This document shows positions 1-11,367 of a stretch of 64,000 nt of DNA, one piece after another; the stretch's first letter is position 1; each line of letters begins with the position of its first letter. The notes under the pieces are model-generated. The model searched no databases and was not told the origin of the DNA. It saw nothing but the letters and a program-made list of their open reading frames with translations. The translations under genes were made by a program, and so were the position numbers. The stretch covers positions 285,090 through 349,089 of the forward strand of contig CAJJDN010000028.1 in the NCBI GenBank assembly GCA_905182985.1. The letters run 5' to 3'. This stretch comes from Paramecium sonneborni (lineage: Eukaryota; Ciliophora; Oligohymenophorea; Peniculida; Parameciidae).

Positions 1-293
1 AGTATATAAAAAAAAATCTAAGAATTGAAAAATCAAAAGGCTATCAATCAGTATGAAAAATTTAATATACAATGGTAAGAATTTAATGAAAAATTGAAAA
101 ATAAAATTGCTTAAAGATCAAAACAGCCAAATCTTCTTGATTAACAGCAATGTAATTCTATATTCTATTGAGAGATTATAATACAAAAGTAGAAACTTTA
201 AATATGCTTTAATCTATCTAAAATCAATTAACAGATGATGAAGAAGTATAGAAAAAGAAACTTAATCCACTTGGAAATCTATTTCTAAAATAA
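1..293 (+). CDS. Coiled-coil protein fragment (contig-end copy of 647-1760)
   Basis: This stretch is identical to 1150-1442, the middle of the coiled-coil gene at 647-1760, and carries the same 23-nt intron (152-174). It runs into the single N at 294. The simplest reading is that the contig ending at 293 overlaps the start of the next one, so this is the same gene seen twice. It is listed only so that the duplicated stretch is not counted as a separate gene. Confidence 0.6.
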
Positions 294-294
294 N

Positions 295-486
295 TACATC
301 AATAATTAAAAAATATTAATACCTACATGTTGGACAACGTGGAATTTATTTAACTGCATTAGAGATACATTCCTTGCAAAATGTGTGTCCACAAGGAATA
401 GTGATTGGATTTGTAAAGAAAGTCAAACATAAAGAACATTCAAATTCTTGTTAAAAGAATTTTGGAATTGGTGTTGAATTGTTCAT
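295..486 (-). CDS. RING-finger protein, 5' exon only
   Basis: The ATG at 486 opens a reading of about 55 residues with a complete RING-HC pattern: C-x2-C (CSLC), CGHTFC, KEC and a final CPTC. RING-HC domains usually recruit ubiquitin-conjugating enzymes, so a ubiquitin ligase role is likely. Directly after CPTCR comes a GTATTAAT stretch that looks like an intron donor, and the sequence then hits the single N at 294. The remainder is therefore lost at the contig junction rather than truly truncated. TAA is used as glutamine inside the domain. Substrate and remaining domains cannot be seen. Confidence 0.75.
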
Positions 487-646
487 TTGAATTAAAGTAA
501 ATAATAATTATGAATAATTTATAAATAAAAATGTTACATTATACTCTAAGAGGTTAATTAAAAAAAATCCCTTTGTATCAAACTTTATTATTAATATAAT
601 AATGAAAATATAAAAAAATAAACCAACCTTGCTTTCTAAACCTGCC

Positions 647-1760
647 ATGAATTACAGTTATCATTCAAGCAATTCTAAAAATATCTTTGATAGTAGATAA
701 ATTGTAATATTCCTAGCAATGGTTCCTGCAGATTTACATTAAAAATTTGGGCCATAATTTAATGAAAAAGGATTAATGAAGCACACAATTATAGGAAAAC
801 CTGAATGGTTTCATAAAGTTGCAAAATAGAGAGATACTTAATTAAGATTTATTAATGATGATGATTCTTTAATACATTAACGAAGAGTATTTCATAAATA
901 AAGAAGTATGCAAAATTAATTATTGAAGCTATGAACTAAAATGACTCTTTAAGTAATTTATCCTCCTCTTTAAGAACTCGTAAATTTTCAGATTACAAGG
1001 AAAAAACTTCAGATAGTACTAATACATGCAATGTTAATCCAGTTAATTTTGATGTTGTTGAATAGTTTAATCTTGTTTAATAAATGAAAAAAATAGGTGA
1101 TTAAATCAAAGCCAATACAAAATAATAAGAATCAATAATCTAAAGTTTAAGTATATAAAAAAAAATCTAAGAATTGAAAAATCAAAAGGCTATCAATCAG
1201 TATGAAAAATTTAATATACAATGGTAAGAATTTAATGAAAAATTGAAAAATAAAATTGCTTAAAGATCAAAACAGCCAAATCTTCTTGATTAACAGCAAT
1301 GTAATTCTATATTCTATTGAGAGATTATAATACAAAAGTAGAAACTTTAAATATGCTTTAATCTATCTAAAATCAATTAACAGATGATGAAGAAGTATAG
1401 AAAAAGAAACTTAATCCACTTGGAAATCTATTTCTAAAATAAAGAAAAATTTTTAAATTAAAAACAGAGCCTTAATCTATCAAAAATGTGGTTCATAATT
1501 TAATTGCTAAAGAAAGACTTTTTTATGTTCCAAATTCTCAAAAATTAAAAAGTAGTATTTTAAATAATGAACCTATATAAAGAGATAGATGTAAATCAGA
1601 ATTTGATGAGTTAAATGTATAAATTGTAAATATAATAAAGGTTTCTGGGACAAGTGTTTATGATAAAGAATTTTAATCAATAAAATAAATACCAGATAGA
1701 TAAAATTAAAGATATAAATTATTTAAACACAAACCAATAGATAAACATTCTGATATTTGA
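647..1760 (+). CDS. Glutamine-rich coiled-coil protein, function unknown
   Basis: The model runs from ATG 647 to TGA 1758-1760 with introns at 906-928 and 1301-1323, both 23 nt. Removing them gives 1068 nt, exactly 356 codons, and joins three frames that are each open and hydrophilic. The second intron ends GAG-AG rather than TAG. The product is rich in Lys, Gln, Asn and Glu; a central segment of about 60 residues looks helical and coiled-coil forming. I recognise no domain. It converges on the minus-strand gene family at 2837. Its 3' part is repeated at 2142-2779 (contig overlap) and a diverged 3' fragment lies at 13200-13436. Confidence 0.65.
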
Positions 1761-2140
1761 TAATACTAATTCTATATAATATTATTAAAGCTTATTTTAT
1801 CATTTCATCTGAAATTTTCAAAATCGTCTTGGATAATTGAACTTTTTGGGCTCACTATATTAAGTTTAAGAAAGTGGTGCCTATTGTTAATTATTTAAAA
1901 CACAATATGTTAAACAATTGGGGCAGAATGCTGGCTATTACTAATAATACTTTCCATCTAATCTTTATTACCAAACACAATAGAAATCACAATTTAATGT
2001 TGAACATTTTACCAGTTTTCCTCTTATATTTAATTTTCTTTCTAAATCAGATAAAAATAATTAAAATTCTGATTAATTTTTTGTTTGTAAGTAAGTTTCT
2101 CCGTAAGATTAAATTAATAAACATAATTTTGATTAAAGTG
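1123..2140. repeat. Left copy of a ~1,018-bp repeat ending at a single N
   Basis: Positions 1123-2140 match 2142-3159 without any difference that I noticed, at a constant offset of 1019, and the first copy stops exactly at the single N at 2141. This is the signature of two overlapping contigs placed end to end. It contains the 3' part of the coiled-coil gene and a 5'-truncated copy of the minus-strand zinc-module gene. Confidence 0.85.
1818..2140 (-). CDS. Zinc-module gene, truncated contig-end copy
   Basis: This is the same coding sequence as 2837-3159 on the minus strand, ending at the TGA at 1818-1820 and cut by the N at 2141. It is almost certainly the same gene as 2837-4588 seen from the neighbouring contig. 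It is not an independent paralogue. Confidence 0.6.
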
Positions 2141-2141
2141 N

Positions 2142-2779
2142 TAATAAGAATCAATAATCTAAAGTTTAAGTATATAAAAAAAAATCTAAGAATTGAAAAA
2201 TCAAAAGGCTATCAATCAGTATGAAAAATTTAATATACAATGGTAAGAATTTAATGAAAAATTGAAAAATAAAATTGCTTAAAGATCAAAACAGCCAAAT
2301 CTTCTTGATTAACAGCAATGTAATTCTATATTCTATTGAGAGATTATAATACAAAAGTAGAAACTTTAAATATGCTTTAATCTATCTAAAATCAATTAAC
2401 AGATGATGAAGAAGTATAGAAAAAGAAACTTAATCCACTTGGAAATCTATTTCTAAAATAAAGAAAAATTTTTAAATTAAAAACAGAGCCTTAATCTATC
2501 AAAAATGTGGTTCATAATTTAATTGCTAAAGAAAGACTTTTTTATGTTCCAAATTCTCAAAAATTAAAAAGTAGTATTTTAAATAATGAACCTATATAAA
2601 GAGATAGATGTAAATCAGAATTTGATGAGTTAAATGTATAAATTGTAAATATAATAAAGGTTTCTGGGACAAGTGTTTATGATAAAGAATTTTAATCAAT
2701 AAAATAAATACCAGATAGATAAAATTAAAGATATAAATTATTTAAACACAAACCAATAGATAAACATTCTGATATTTGA
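2142..2779 (+). CDS. Coiled-coil protein 3' part (contig-overlap copy)
   Basis: This is an exact repeat of 1123-1760, including the second intron, and ends at TGA 2777-2779. It starts right after the single N at 2141, so it is the downstream contig's copy of the gene at 647-1760. Confidence 0.6.
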
Positions 2780-2836
2780 TAATACTAATTCTATATAATA
2801 TTATTAAAGCTTATTTTATCATTTCATCTGAAATTT

Positions 2837-4588
2837 TCAAAATCGTCTTGGATAATTGAACTTTTTGGGCTCACTATATTAAGTTTAAGAAAGTGGTGCC
2901 TATTGTTAATTATTTAAAACACAATATGTTAAACAATTGGGGCAGAATGCTGGCTATTACTAATAATACTTTCCATCTAATCTTTATTACCAAACACAAT
3001 AGAAATCACAATTTAATGTTGAACATTTTACCAGTTTTCCTCTTATATTTAATTTTCTTTCTAAATCAGATAAAAATAATTAAAATTCTGATTAATTTTT
3101 TGTTTGTAAGTAAGTTTCTCCGTAAGATTAAATTAATAAACATAATTTTGATTAAAGTGGCATTAAACATTAGTTGCACTTTGCTAATTGTTTTTTCATC
3201 AATGCCTATTGTACTAAGTCTTCAATTTGAGAATAACTAAAGTAATGACCACACTTATTTTTATAATTGTCTTATTTTTAAACTTTAATTTAATTATTTT
3301 ATATACATTAAGTAGAGTATTAGGATTATTATATTAATTAAGATTATATTCTGGAATTTTATTATTATTATAAATTTCCAACTACTTAGTATTATTGATC
3401 TTAATTTTAATATTTCATTTAAAATTAATTTTTATATTATTATAAATCTCTATTTAATGATTCGATTTATTATTAAGATTGAAACTTAATGTCTTAAATT
3501 TATTTTAATAAATTTTAATTTTCATTCTTTAATTTTTAATTTTCATCATTAATTTTATTAGTTTAATTAGTTTAATTAGAATACCTAAATTATTTATCAA
3601 AATTACATGCTTATTTAGTTCAATTGGTCAGTCTTATTCAAATTCTCTAATTACAATTATTATATTAATTAATTCATTTTCATTTTTTCATTACTAATTT
3701 AATATGTTTAAATTACTTATGTTCTTTTGTTAAATCTTATATGTTAATCTATAAATCTCGTATTTATTTTTCATAAATTTATAATTCTTTTCTATAATTA
3801 GAACTAATTTATACTTTAAATCTTAAATTTCTTTAATCATTTGAGAATTTTGTGACTCTAATTATTCCTTTTCTTGTTTTATTCTTATATTCTCATTAAT
3901 TTATTATTAAAGATCATTCTATTAAGTTTAGGGCTAGAATTACCTATTATTATAAATAAATATTATAATACATTTTATTTTAGATTTCTTATTTTTATTA
4001 GCTATTTATATTAATCATATTTATAGATTATTAAGGAAAAGTTTAAACCTACTATTAATTATCAATCTTGTTGTTTGTATTTACATAATTATGTTTGTGT
4101 ATACCATTCCATGTAGATTTAGGATACTAGTTCATTTACTATTCAGATATGAAGTTAATTTTTTTTTCCTGATAGTAACTTTAATTTTATTTTGATGAAA
4201 AATTGTTTGAAATATTTAATTCAGCTACATTATTCTATTAATTAATTTTCTGGCTTTCATAATTTTGTTTGTTTTACTCTATATTTTGGGAATTTTGACT
4301 ATAATTAGAATTTCTGGTATATGACAATACTTTTTTAAAAGGAATCTATCTTTTACTCATTTTTTTTAAAATATTGAATACATTTTCATTTAAGTTTCCA
4401 GTATAATGTTTATTATTTTCAAGAAAAAAATAAACTTCATAATTGTCATCAAGTTTGCTTTAAATCCATGTCTTACAATCTTAAAGTGTTGTATTCTTAT
4501 TAATTTTGTATGATTTAACTGACTAATGTTAAGGTAAATCTAAATCATAAAAAGTAATAATAAAGGTTTCTTAAAATATTTGACTCAT
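2837..4588 (-). CDS. Coiled-coil protein with C-terminal IBR-like zinc module (copy A)
   Basis: ATG at 4588, TGA at 2837-2839. Four short introns (28, 23, 23 and 22 nt; the first at 3944-3971) leave 1656 nt, or 551 residues. The first ~90 residues may be a ubiquitin-like fold. They are followed by a Gln/Asn-rich linker and a long coiled coil. The last ~170 residues hold the zinc module: KCGHYF, then AKCNQC about 25 residues on, then KCSTLNCDFYC and FCPNC. The C-x4-C ... FC-x2-C half resembles the IBR domain of RBR ubiquitin ligases; no catalytic RING2 cysteine context is clear. The 5' half matches the gene at 11368-12708 and the 3' half matches the one at 13476-14899, so it is a mosaic. A ubiquitin-related role is inference. 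Confidence 0.75.
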
Positions 4589-4759
4589 GTCTTCTATTAA
4601 ATAAAAATAAAAATTAAATTATAATTTATTATATTTTTTATTTAATAATGATTGATGAAATTATTTATTATTCTATCACGATGAAATCTTAGTTTCCATC
4701 TTAGAATGTATTATTTTATAATGATTTATCAATAATTTGAATATATAGATTTAATTAAT

Positions 4760-6181
4760 TCATTATGGTTTTTTCACACTTTTTTTTTCGCAGTTTTGAC
4801 AAAATGCATAAGATTCATTTTTATAATTATTTGTATTATCCCAAAAACAAAAGTAATTGCATTTGCTATTCTAACATTTAGCCGATTTTATTTTTTTTTA
4901 CTTATCCTTTTCATATAATATTTTAAGTTTTTCAAAATAATATTTATTTATTTCTTCATCAATTTTTATCTTTAAATGAGGAAATTAAATTTACCAATCA
5001 TTTGATAATTTGCATTTACATCTACTCTTTGAACATTATGGATCTTTTTTCTCTTTCAATCCCTTTATTACCGAAATTTCTAATTTTTATTGTGTCAATT
5101 TATGCCCACAACCATTTTAAAATTCAATTTTTTAATCTATTTCTTCAATTAAACATTTCTATGTTTATTTTTATTCTTATTACAAACTTTATTAATGATC
5201 TATTTATTAATATTCATTTTTTTATTAATAATTTTTTGAATTAAGATTTTAATCTATATTATATCTTTAACCATTTGATAATAATAATTATGATTATTCT
5301 TAAATTTGATGATTATTTAATTTTTCACTGTTACTCGAAATGATTTGTTATTTCATTAAATTTTGATTAGTATTATTAGATTAAGTTTCATAAGCAATAG
5401 CTTGTAGTTATTCTATTCTTTCTATAAGTTTTAAATTATATGCTTTCAAATGTTCTATTTCACTTTTTTATTCACTTATATTATTATTTAACTTTTCTAT
5501 TAATTTTTCATATGAATGTCTTTAATTATATTCAAGAGGTTTAGAACTTTATTGTAGAATTAAGTTTTCTTATTAAACTTAATTTAAATTTTGGGTAAGA
5601 ACTTCAATTTTTTATTTCAAATAAAAAATCTCATTATTATACTTGTTTTAAAATTAATCTTCATTAATTTAATATTTTTCTTAATTATTAAAATTGCTTT
5701 AACTTTAGAAGTTGCCTATCTAATGATTAGTATTATGTTGCAATTATGAGTTTTAAACAAGATTTTAGGTTACATATGGTTAGTAATTATAAGAACTTTA
5801 TGCTATATTATTATATTTATCAAAATTTTATGAAATCTCTTTCATTTATTACAAGCTATCTGAGTAATCTGAACCTTTGAATTAAATTATTTTTTTAGAT
5901 TCTTTATAATTAATCTCATAATAAAATTTTCTAATATTTTCTTTTTTGATAATTTCCTCAACATATGTATTCATATCACCATCAAATAATTTAGTTTTAC
6001 TAACATAGAAATAAATTTGCTATTCAGAATTTAATTTATTTTAGACATGAATGAGTAAGTCTAACATAATTGTTACATTTGACACCCTAAATGCCATTTC
6101 TGTTTATTCTTCATCTTTATTTAGATCATGCAAACTTATAAGAGTGAAAACTGGATATTTAGATCTTATGAGATTTAACAT
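4760..6181 (-). CDS. Coiled-coil protein with C-terminal IBR-like zinc module (copy E)
   Basis: This is a single uninterrupted frame of 474 codons from ATG 6181 to TGA 4760-4762. It has the same architecture as its neighbour at 2837-4588 but low sequence similarity outside the pattern. An N-terminal ~95 residues may be ubiquitin-like. They are followed by a Gln/Asn linker, a long coiled coil and a cysteine-rich end. That end has GCGHKL, two CxxC-like clusters (QCSKSRCKC), then AKCQNSKCNYFCFW and FCQNCEK near the C-terminus. It lies head-to-tail between two other family members, with spacers of about 170 and 230 bp. Zinc binding is predicted from the cysteine pattern; ubiquitin-ligase function is speculative. 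Confidence 0.75.
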
Positions 6182-6409
6182 TTAATTTTGATATTAATAT
6201 TTATACTAGAAGAGAATCTATTCTAAAAGTAATTACTTAATCTAATAATACATAATTAGATATTTTTTTAATTGTAATAGAAATATAATTAAATGTACAA
6301 AGCTATTCATTAAAATAATATTAAAAGTCTTACAAGTTCTATAGTAACAAAAATGATATTACTTTATTACTCTAATTATTATGTATGAATAAATAATATA
6401 ATAAAAAAA

Positions 6410-8458
6410 TCAAGGATTAGCAAATTAACAATTTGCCATTTTTTTTATATTTCTTCTTTCATTCCATTGATTTGAGATTGAATTTTTATGGCAATTAGGG
6501 CAAAAACTAAATATTTATTAATTATCTAAATTGTATTATTAAGAGAAAACTATTTTGCCTCCTGAATCACAAATAGTTTTATTTTAAAAGACATAAAAGA
6601 ATGTGCATGAAAGGGTACTACAATTAGAAACTATAATCTCTGTCATTTTTTAAAATTATTATTTGAGTTTATCTAATTAATAATTGTAAGCATAGTCAAT
6701 ATATTGAGATCCAAATTTACCTAAATCTCTATAAAACTTTAATGGTATTTATATTAAGCAAAATGAACATTTTGCCAGTTCTTTATTGAGTTAGGCATCT
6801 GAAGCAGTTCCTAATAATTTTTAAGGTGTTATATTGTGTCCACAATTACTCTTAATAACTGCATTTTAAGGTGATTCCATATAAAAAGCAGTTCTTTTAC
6901 CACAAGAATGACAAAAACCTTACTATTATAAAGGTTGATTAAAATTCCATATAGTAAAGAAATTGCAATCAGTTTCAGTACATTAAGCAATTAAATGTGT
7001 TTGAATTTTGATTATTTAATTTTTTAACATTTAAACCATCAATTCTAATCTTAAGTTAAAATAACTTTTATTTGAATCGATTCTTTTTATGATAGTATAT
7101 TTTATCTCTTATTTACAGCATTTAGCAAGTTGTCGATTTTATAGAGCATATTAAAATTTTGTAATAATTTCACTTAAGTTTAGAGTATGATTGCAGCTAT
7201 TTTAAATTTTTATAGCTTCAGGGTTAAACTTAACACTCCAAGTACGACAACTTTCACACCAATAATCTTGTTTATGAAATTATGTCACTATACAAAAGTA
7301 ACTGCAATTTTAACACTTTATAAATAAATTCTAATTATCATTTTAATTATTTTAATAGATTTGATTTAGTTATTTAGAGTATTTTTATTAGAGTTACTCT
7401 TTAGATAACTCAGATTTTTGTTAAGCTGTTTGAAAGTTTGAACTTGAGAGAATTCTGTGAGAATTCAGTTTTTGTTATTTTTTATAAGTTGTATCTTAAT
7501 TAGAGATTTATTAAATTATGCTTGCAGAGGATTGTTATCTGGTTAATGATTCTTTGGGTAAATCTCTGCAATTTTATTTGTAATTATTCATTTTTTAGGA
7601 ATCAGCTGAATGTTATTAATCTTATCGGTAGTGTTTACCAAAATAAGATTTTTTATTTGTTTAATAATTGTTAGTCCTTTTTGTATCTTCACATTCTGGG
7701 TCTACTTCATTTCCATCAGTTTTTGTAGAATTTAATATCCCAAAATCAAACCCATTTTGGGAACTAGAGAAGGAACTGCAATACTCTGTTTTAAATCTAA
7801 AACTTTAATCTTCCTTCTTAATAGGATTATTATTTCTATATGTATATTAGGGAGTTTATTATTTCCTTAAGAGAGCCACAGTTGAATTATAATAATTATT
7901 TTATTATTCATTCTAAAATGTTTCTGAATTGATAGTAAATGTAATTACTATAGTGTCATATCTTTGATTTATTTATTCTTCCAAGCTTTTTTCTGGTATT
8001 AAAATACGATTTTCATATTTTAAAGTTATTTTTTAATTTTAGTATTAGTTTGTAAGTTAGTCCACAATAATTTAAAGCTAATTCTTCTTATTAAAATTTC
8101 TCATCATGATGCTTTCATTCTCTTTTTAAGTGTTCTTTAATACTATATGGATAAACCCATTACTTGTTTATGGTCTTGGTAATCCATAAGGTTTTTTAAA
8201 TTTCTGCACTTGCGCTTATTATTAAAAATTTATATTTTAGATATTTTATTTTTTTTCTGAAAAATTATTTATTGACTTAAAAAATGATAATGACTAAGAA
8301 TTATTGATTGGAGTGTTATAATTTTAATTCACTTAAGGTAAATGAACTTAATTAGTCTTATCTTCATTTATTTTTTGTGTTTTCTATTTTTCTAATTTCA
8401 TTTTGTTTAATTTTTCTTTTGAATAATTAATTGATATAGGAGTTATTTGTTCTGACAT
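6410..8458 (-). CDS. Protein with ubiquitin-like region and three tandem IBR-like zinc modules
   Basis: One intronless frame of 683 codons runs from ATG 8458 to TGA 6410-6412. Residues ~97-165 look like a ubiquitin-like beta-grasp fold (FIHIVLKN strand, a helix, then a YDTIVITF strand). A low-complexity linker follows. From residue ~380 come three related cysteine clusters: KCQNCSYFC ... WCESC; QCTETDCNFF ... FCHSCGK; and NCSTLSCTFFYVF ... FCPNCHK. They are separated by CNHTL/AKCC and CGHNI/AKCSFC blocks. Its relatives at 2837, 4760, 11368 and 13476 have only one such module. Known RBR ligases also combine a ubiquitin-like domain with IBR zinc sites, but this order and repetition do not match a family I know. 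Confidence 0.75.
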
Positions 8459-8870
8459 CTCTCTTGTATGTAATGAATGCTTTTAATTTATTTATAATTT
8501 CATATGAAATATTTCCTAAAATTAATAATAATAAATCTCTATAATTAATCTGATGCCCATATTATAATATTTAGTCGATTTAATTAAAAAATTTATTATT
8601 CATAGATTTAAATATAATTATCAATTGATATATACAGGCCAAATAATGGCCATTTATTTAATAGAATAATTATAAATGTATTATTTTTGTATTTTATTTC
8701 ATAGAAAATTATATTTAATATTTATTTTAATGAATCAAAGAAACTCCAAATCTCCATATACAGAAATATGCATATATATCCCTTTATAATGTTAAAAAAT
8801 TATAATAAACAATAAAGCAACCTTTTAAGATATTAAATCAATATTATTGAGGATTTTGAAAATAAAAAAG
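8459..8870. other. Intergenic spacer, divergent gene pair
   Basis: This is an AT-rich spacer between the minus-strand gene starting at 8458 and the plus-strand gene starting near 8871. I see no convincing ORF with TGA as stop and no RNA structure. It should contain both promoters. Confidence 0.4.
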
Positions 8871-9924
8871 ATGTTCAATTATTATATAAAAGAATAACCT
8901 CTTGTAAATCTAAATGAATTAGTTATTACCATAATTCAACCGAAATACACAGATATAAAATATTTTAAAACTATAAAAGATACTCATCCATGTCAAGAAT
9001 TAGAATTATTTCCCTATCAATAAAACAAATAACAATAAGGAAATAATTTAACTTAAAAGTCACCAAAATAAAATATTGAAAATTAATTTCCTCAATTTCT
9101 AAATAATTGGGCCAATACTAGTTGAGAATAATAAATTTAATCATTAAAGTATTTAATCAATTATTATAAGTAAGTCTCTATTACATTAATAAATTCTTAA
9201 AATTCTAATTAGCAATTTAACAATGAAAACAAGTTAATAAATAAGAAAAATATTAATGAATACTTTAGAAAATTAAGATTTGTATCTTCTCAATATTATC
9301 TGAATTAAAAATAATTTTATTTAAGAAATTTTTTAATATCACTTATTAACAGAGACAATTTTATTGGAATAACAAATATAGAACATTATACATAATAAGT
9401 TTGAAAGTAATGATTGTAATTAAATTAAAGTAAGTTTGATATTCTTTAATAAAAAAAATAAAGACTTTTTTAATTAATATCTGAATTGAATGATAAAGCC
9501 AATCTCTTTTCTTAAGATGAGAAATTAGGAATAAATTAAATAGATTTTAAATAAATTAATAGTTAAGGCATTGTAACAAAATTAGGACAATATTAAATTT
9601 CATAGATAGCTTAATAGACAAATAAATAACCCTATAATAAAGTAGTAAAATTCCATTTTATATTAGATCTTTTTAATATTAAATATTTAAATAAATGCAG
9701 TCAGACATTCTAAATATAATAATTAGATAATATTATATTTAAAGCCTTTAGAAATAAAGTAAATAGCTCAATATGAATAATGTAATTAACTTCTATAAGT
9801 GATGCTTTGTTTATCACCTTAATTATAAGGTAAATAATATTTGGAATAGGTATAGTTTATTGTTTAAAATAAAAATAAAAAGTTATTATTGTTTTTAAAA
9901 TTCCCAACCATAAGATTAACTTGA
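8871..9924 (+). CDS. Uncharacterised protein, several small introns
   Basis: The ATG at 8871 opens about 84 codons of clearly coding composition, with TAA and TAG in glutamine-rich runs. Further coding blocks follow in shifted frames at about 9225-9390 and 9470-9770, and a last block ends at TGA 9922-9924. The frame changes imply several short introns, and I could not place every splice site. Its products include QELELFPYQQ and a segment beginning KVVKFHFILDLF. I recognise no domain. It faces the duplicated zinc-module gene end at 10239 tail to tail. Confidence 0.5.
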
Positions 9925-10238
9925 ATCAGATAAACTTATGGTTTTTTTTAGGTTTGTTGTGAGAAAAATGTGGTTAATCCTTTTTTACCTGATTAAATCG
10001 AGTAAGAAAAGGGATAAAGATTCTGAATGTTTATAAAAAATAGTAATAGATTTTATTATTTTAAAAGGTATTTAGTATTTAATAAAATAATTTTTAATAA
10101 ATTTTCATTAAAAAAAAGTATTGTCATTCTAAAATATAAAATGAAATTACTTTCTCAAAAAAGATTGGATTAATAAAAAAATGAGATAAATAATATGGTT
10201 TTCAGTTTTAAAAAATATAAATCTAAGTTTTTTCTATA
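9925..10238. other. Convergent intergenic spacer
   Basis: This AT-rich spacer lies between the TGA of the plus-strand gene at 9924 and the minus-strand stop at 10239-10241. I see no coding potential. It should hold both 3' ends. Confidence 0.35.
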
Positions 10239-11203
10239 TCATAATCTTTTAAAGTTGCAACTAATTTCACAGATTGGACAAAAATAATGATTATCAACTT
10301 AGCAGCTTTGATTGCCATCTCTTGAAATAAATACAAAATTGCAATTAACTAAACTACATTAAAATATAGGCAAAGAAGCATTTCTTAAAGTTCTAATTAG
10401 TTCAGATAGTTGTTTTTGATAAATGATTAATAAATAGTTTTGTAATATAGTATTAAATACTTTTAATTTATTAAGGGGCATTAATTATTTTTATTAGGAT
10501 TAATATTAAACTTTTTTTTTTTTAATCAACGCATCTATTAACAGCTCTTGGATTTGATTAAAATTTATTTACGAAATGCAGTCATGCTAGTCGAAACATC
10601 TTTGATTTATTTTTAATATACTTACAATTAATTATTTTGATTTTTTATGCTCTCTATAGTTATCAATAACAATCTTTTTTATTCTTCACTACTATTTAAT
10701 TAAATTCTAAAATAGTTTTATAATTTTTACTTAAATTAATTTGTTTGATTTTATAAATCTTCTTTTAAGTCATTTAGTTTAAAAATTTAAGATTTACTAT
10801 CATCTTAAATTTATTATAGTTGAGTTATTTTTGTAAGCAAATTCTAATTTTCATTCTTTAATTATTAATTTTCTTTATTAATTTTATTAGTTTAATTAGT
10901 TTAATTAGAATACCTAAATTATTAATTAAAATTACATGCTTATTTAGTTCAATTGGTCAGTCTTATTTAAATTCTCTAATTACAATTATTATATTAATTA
11001 ATTCATTTTCATTTTTTCATTACTAATTTAATATGTTTAAATTACAAATGTTCTTTTGTTAAATTTTATATTTTAATCTATAAATCTCGTATTTATTTTT
11101 CTTAATTTTATAATTCTTTTCTATAATTAGAAATAATTTATACTTTAAATCTTAAATTTCTTTAATCATTTGAGAATTTTGTAACTCTAATTGTTCCTTT
11201 TCT
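10076..11203. repeat. Left copy of a ~1,128-bp repeat ending at a single N
   Basis: Positions 10076-11203 match 11205-12332 at a constant offset of 1129, and the first copy stops exactly at the N at 11204. As at the other Ns, this looks like an unmerged contig overlap. The part of the zinc-module gene in it (10239-11203, minus strand) is the same gene as 11368-12708, not a second copy. Confidence 0.85.
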
Positions 11204-11367
11204 NTATTTAATAAAATAATTTTTAATAAATTTTCATTAAAAAAAAGTATTGTCATTCTAAAATATAAAATGAAATTACTTTCTCAAAAAAGATTGGATT
11301 AATAAAAAAATGAGATAAATAATATGGTTTTCAGTTTTAAAAAATATAAATCTAAGTTTTTTCTATA

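Noticed and set aside
1..3160. A threefold tandem duplication of the coiled-coil gene
   Set aside because: The copies are identical as far as I can see and end exactly at single Ns, so unmerged contig overlaps are far more likely than true recent duplications.
1874..3240. Plus-strand standard-code ORFs at 1874-2224, 2893-3240 and 13547-13894 that look like a conserved hydrophobic protein family
   Set aside because: They are the antisense of the cysteine-rich ends of minus-strand genes. The minus strand with TGA-only stops gives much longer coding frames with conserved zinc motifs.
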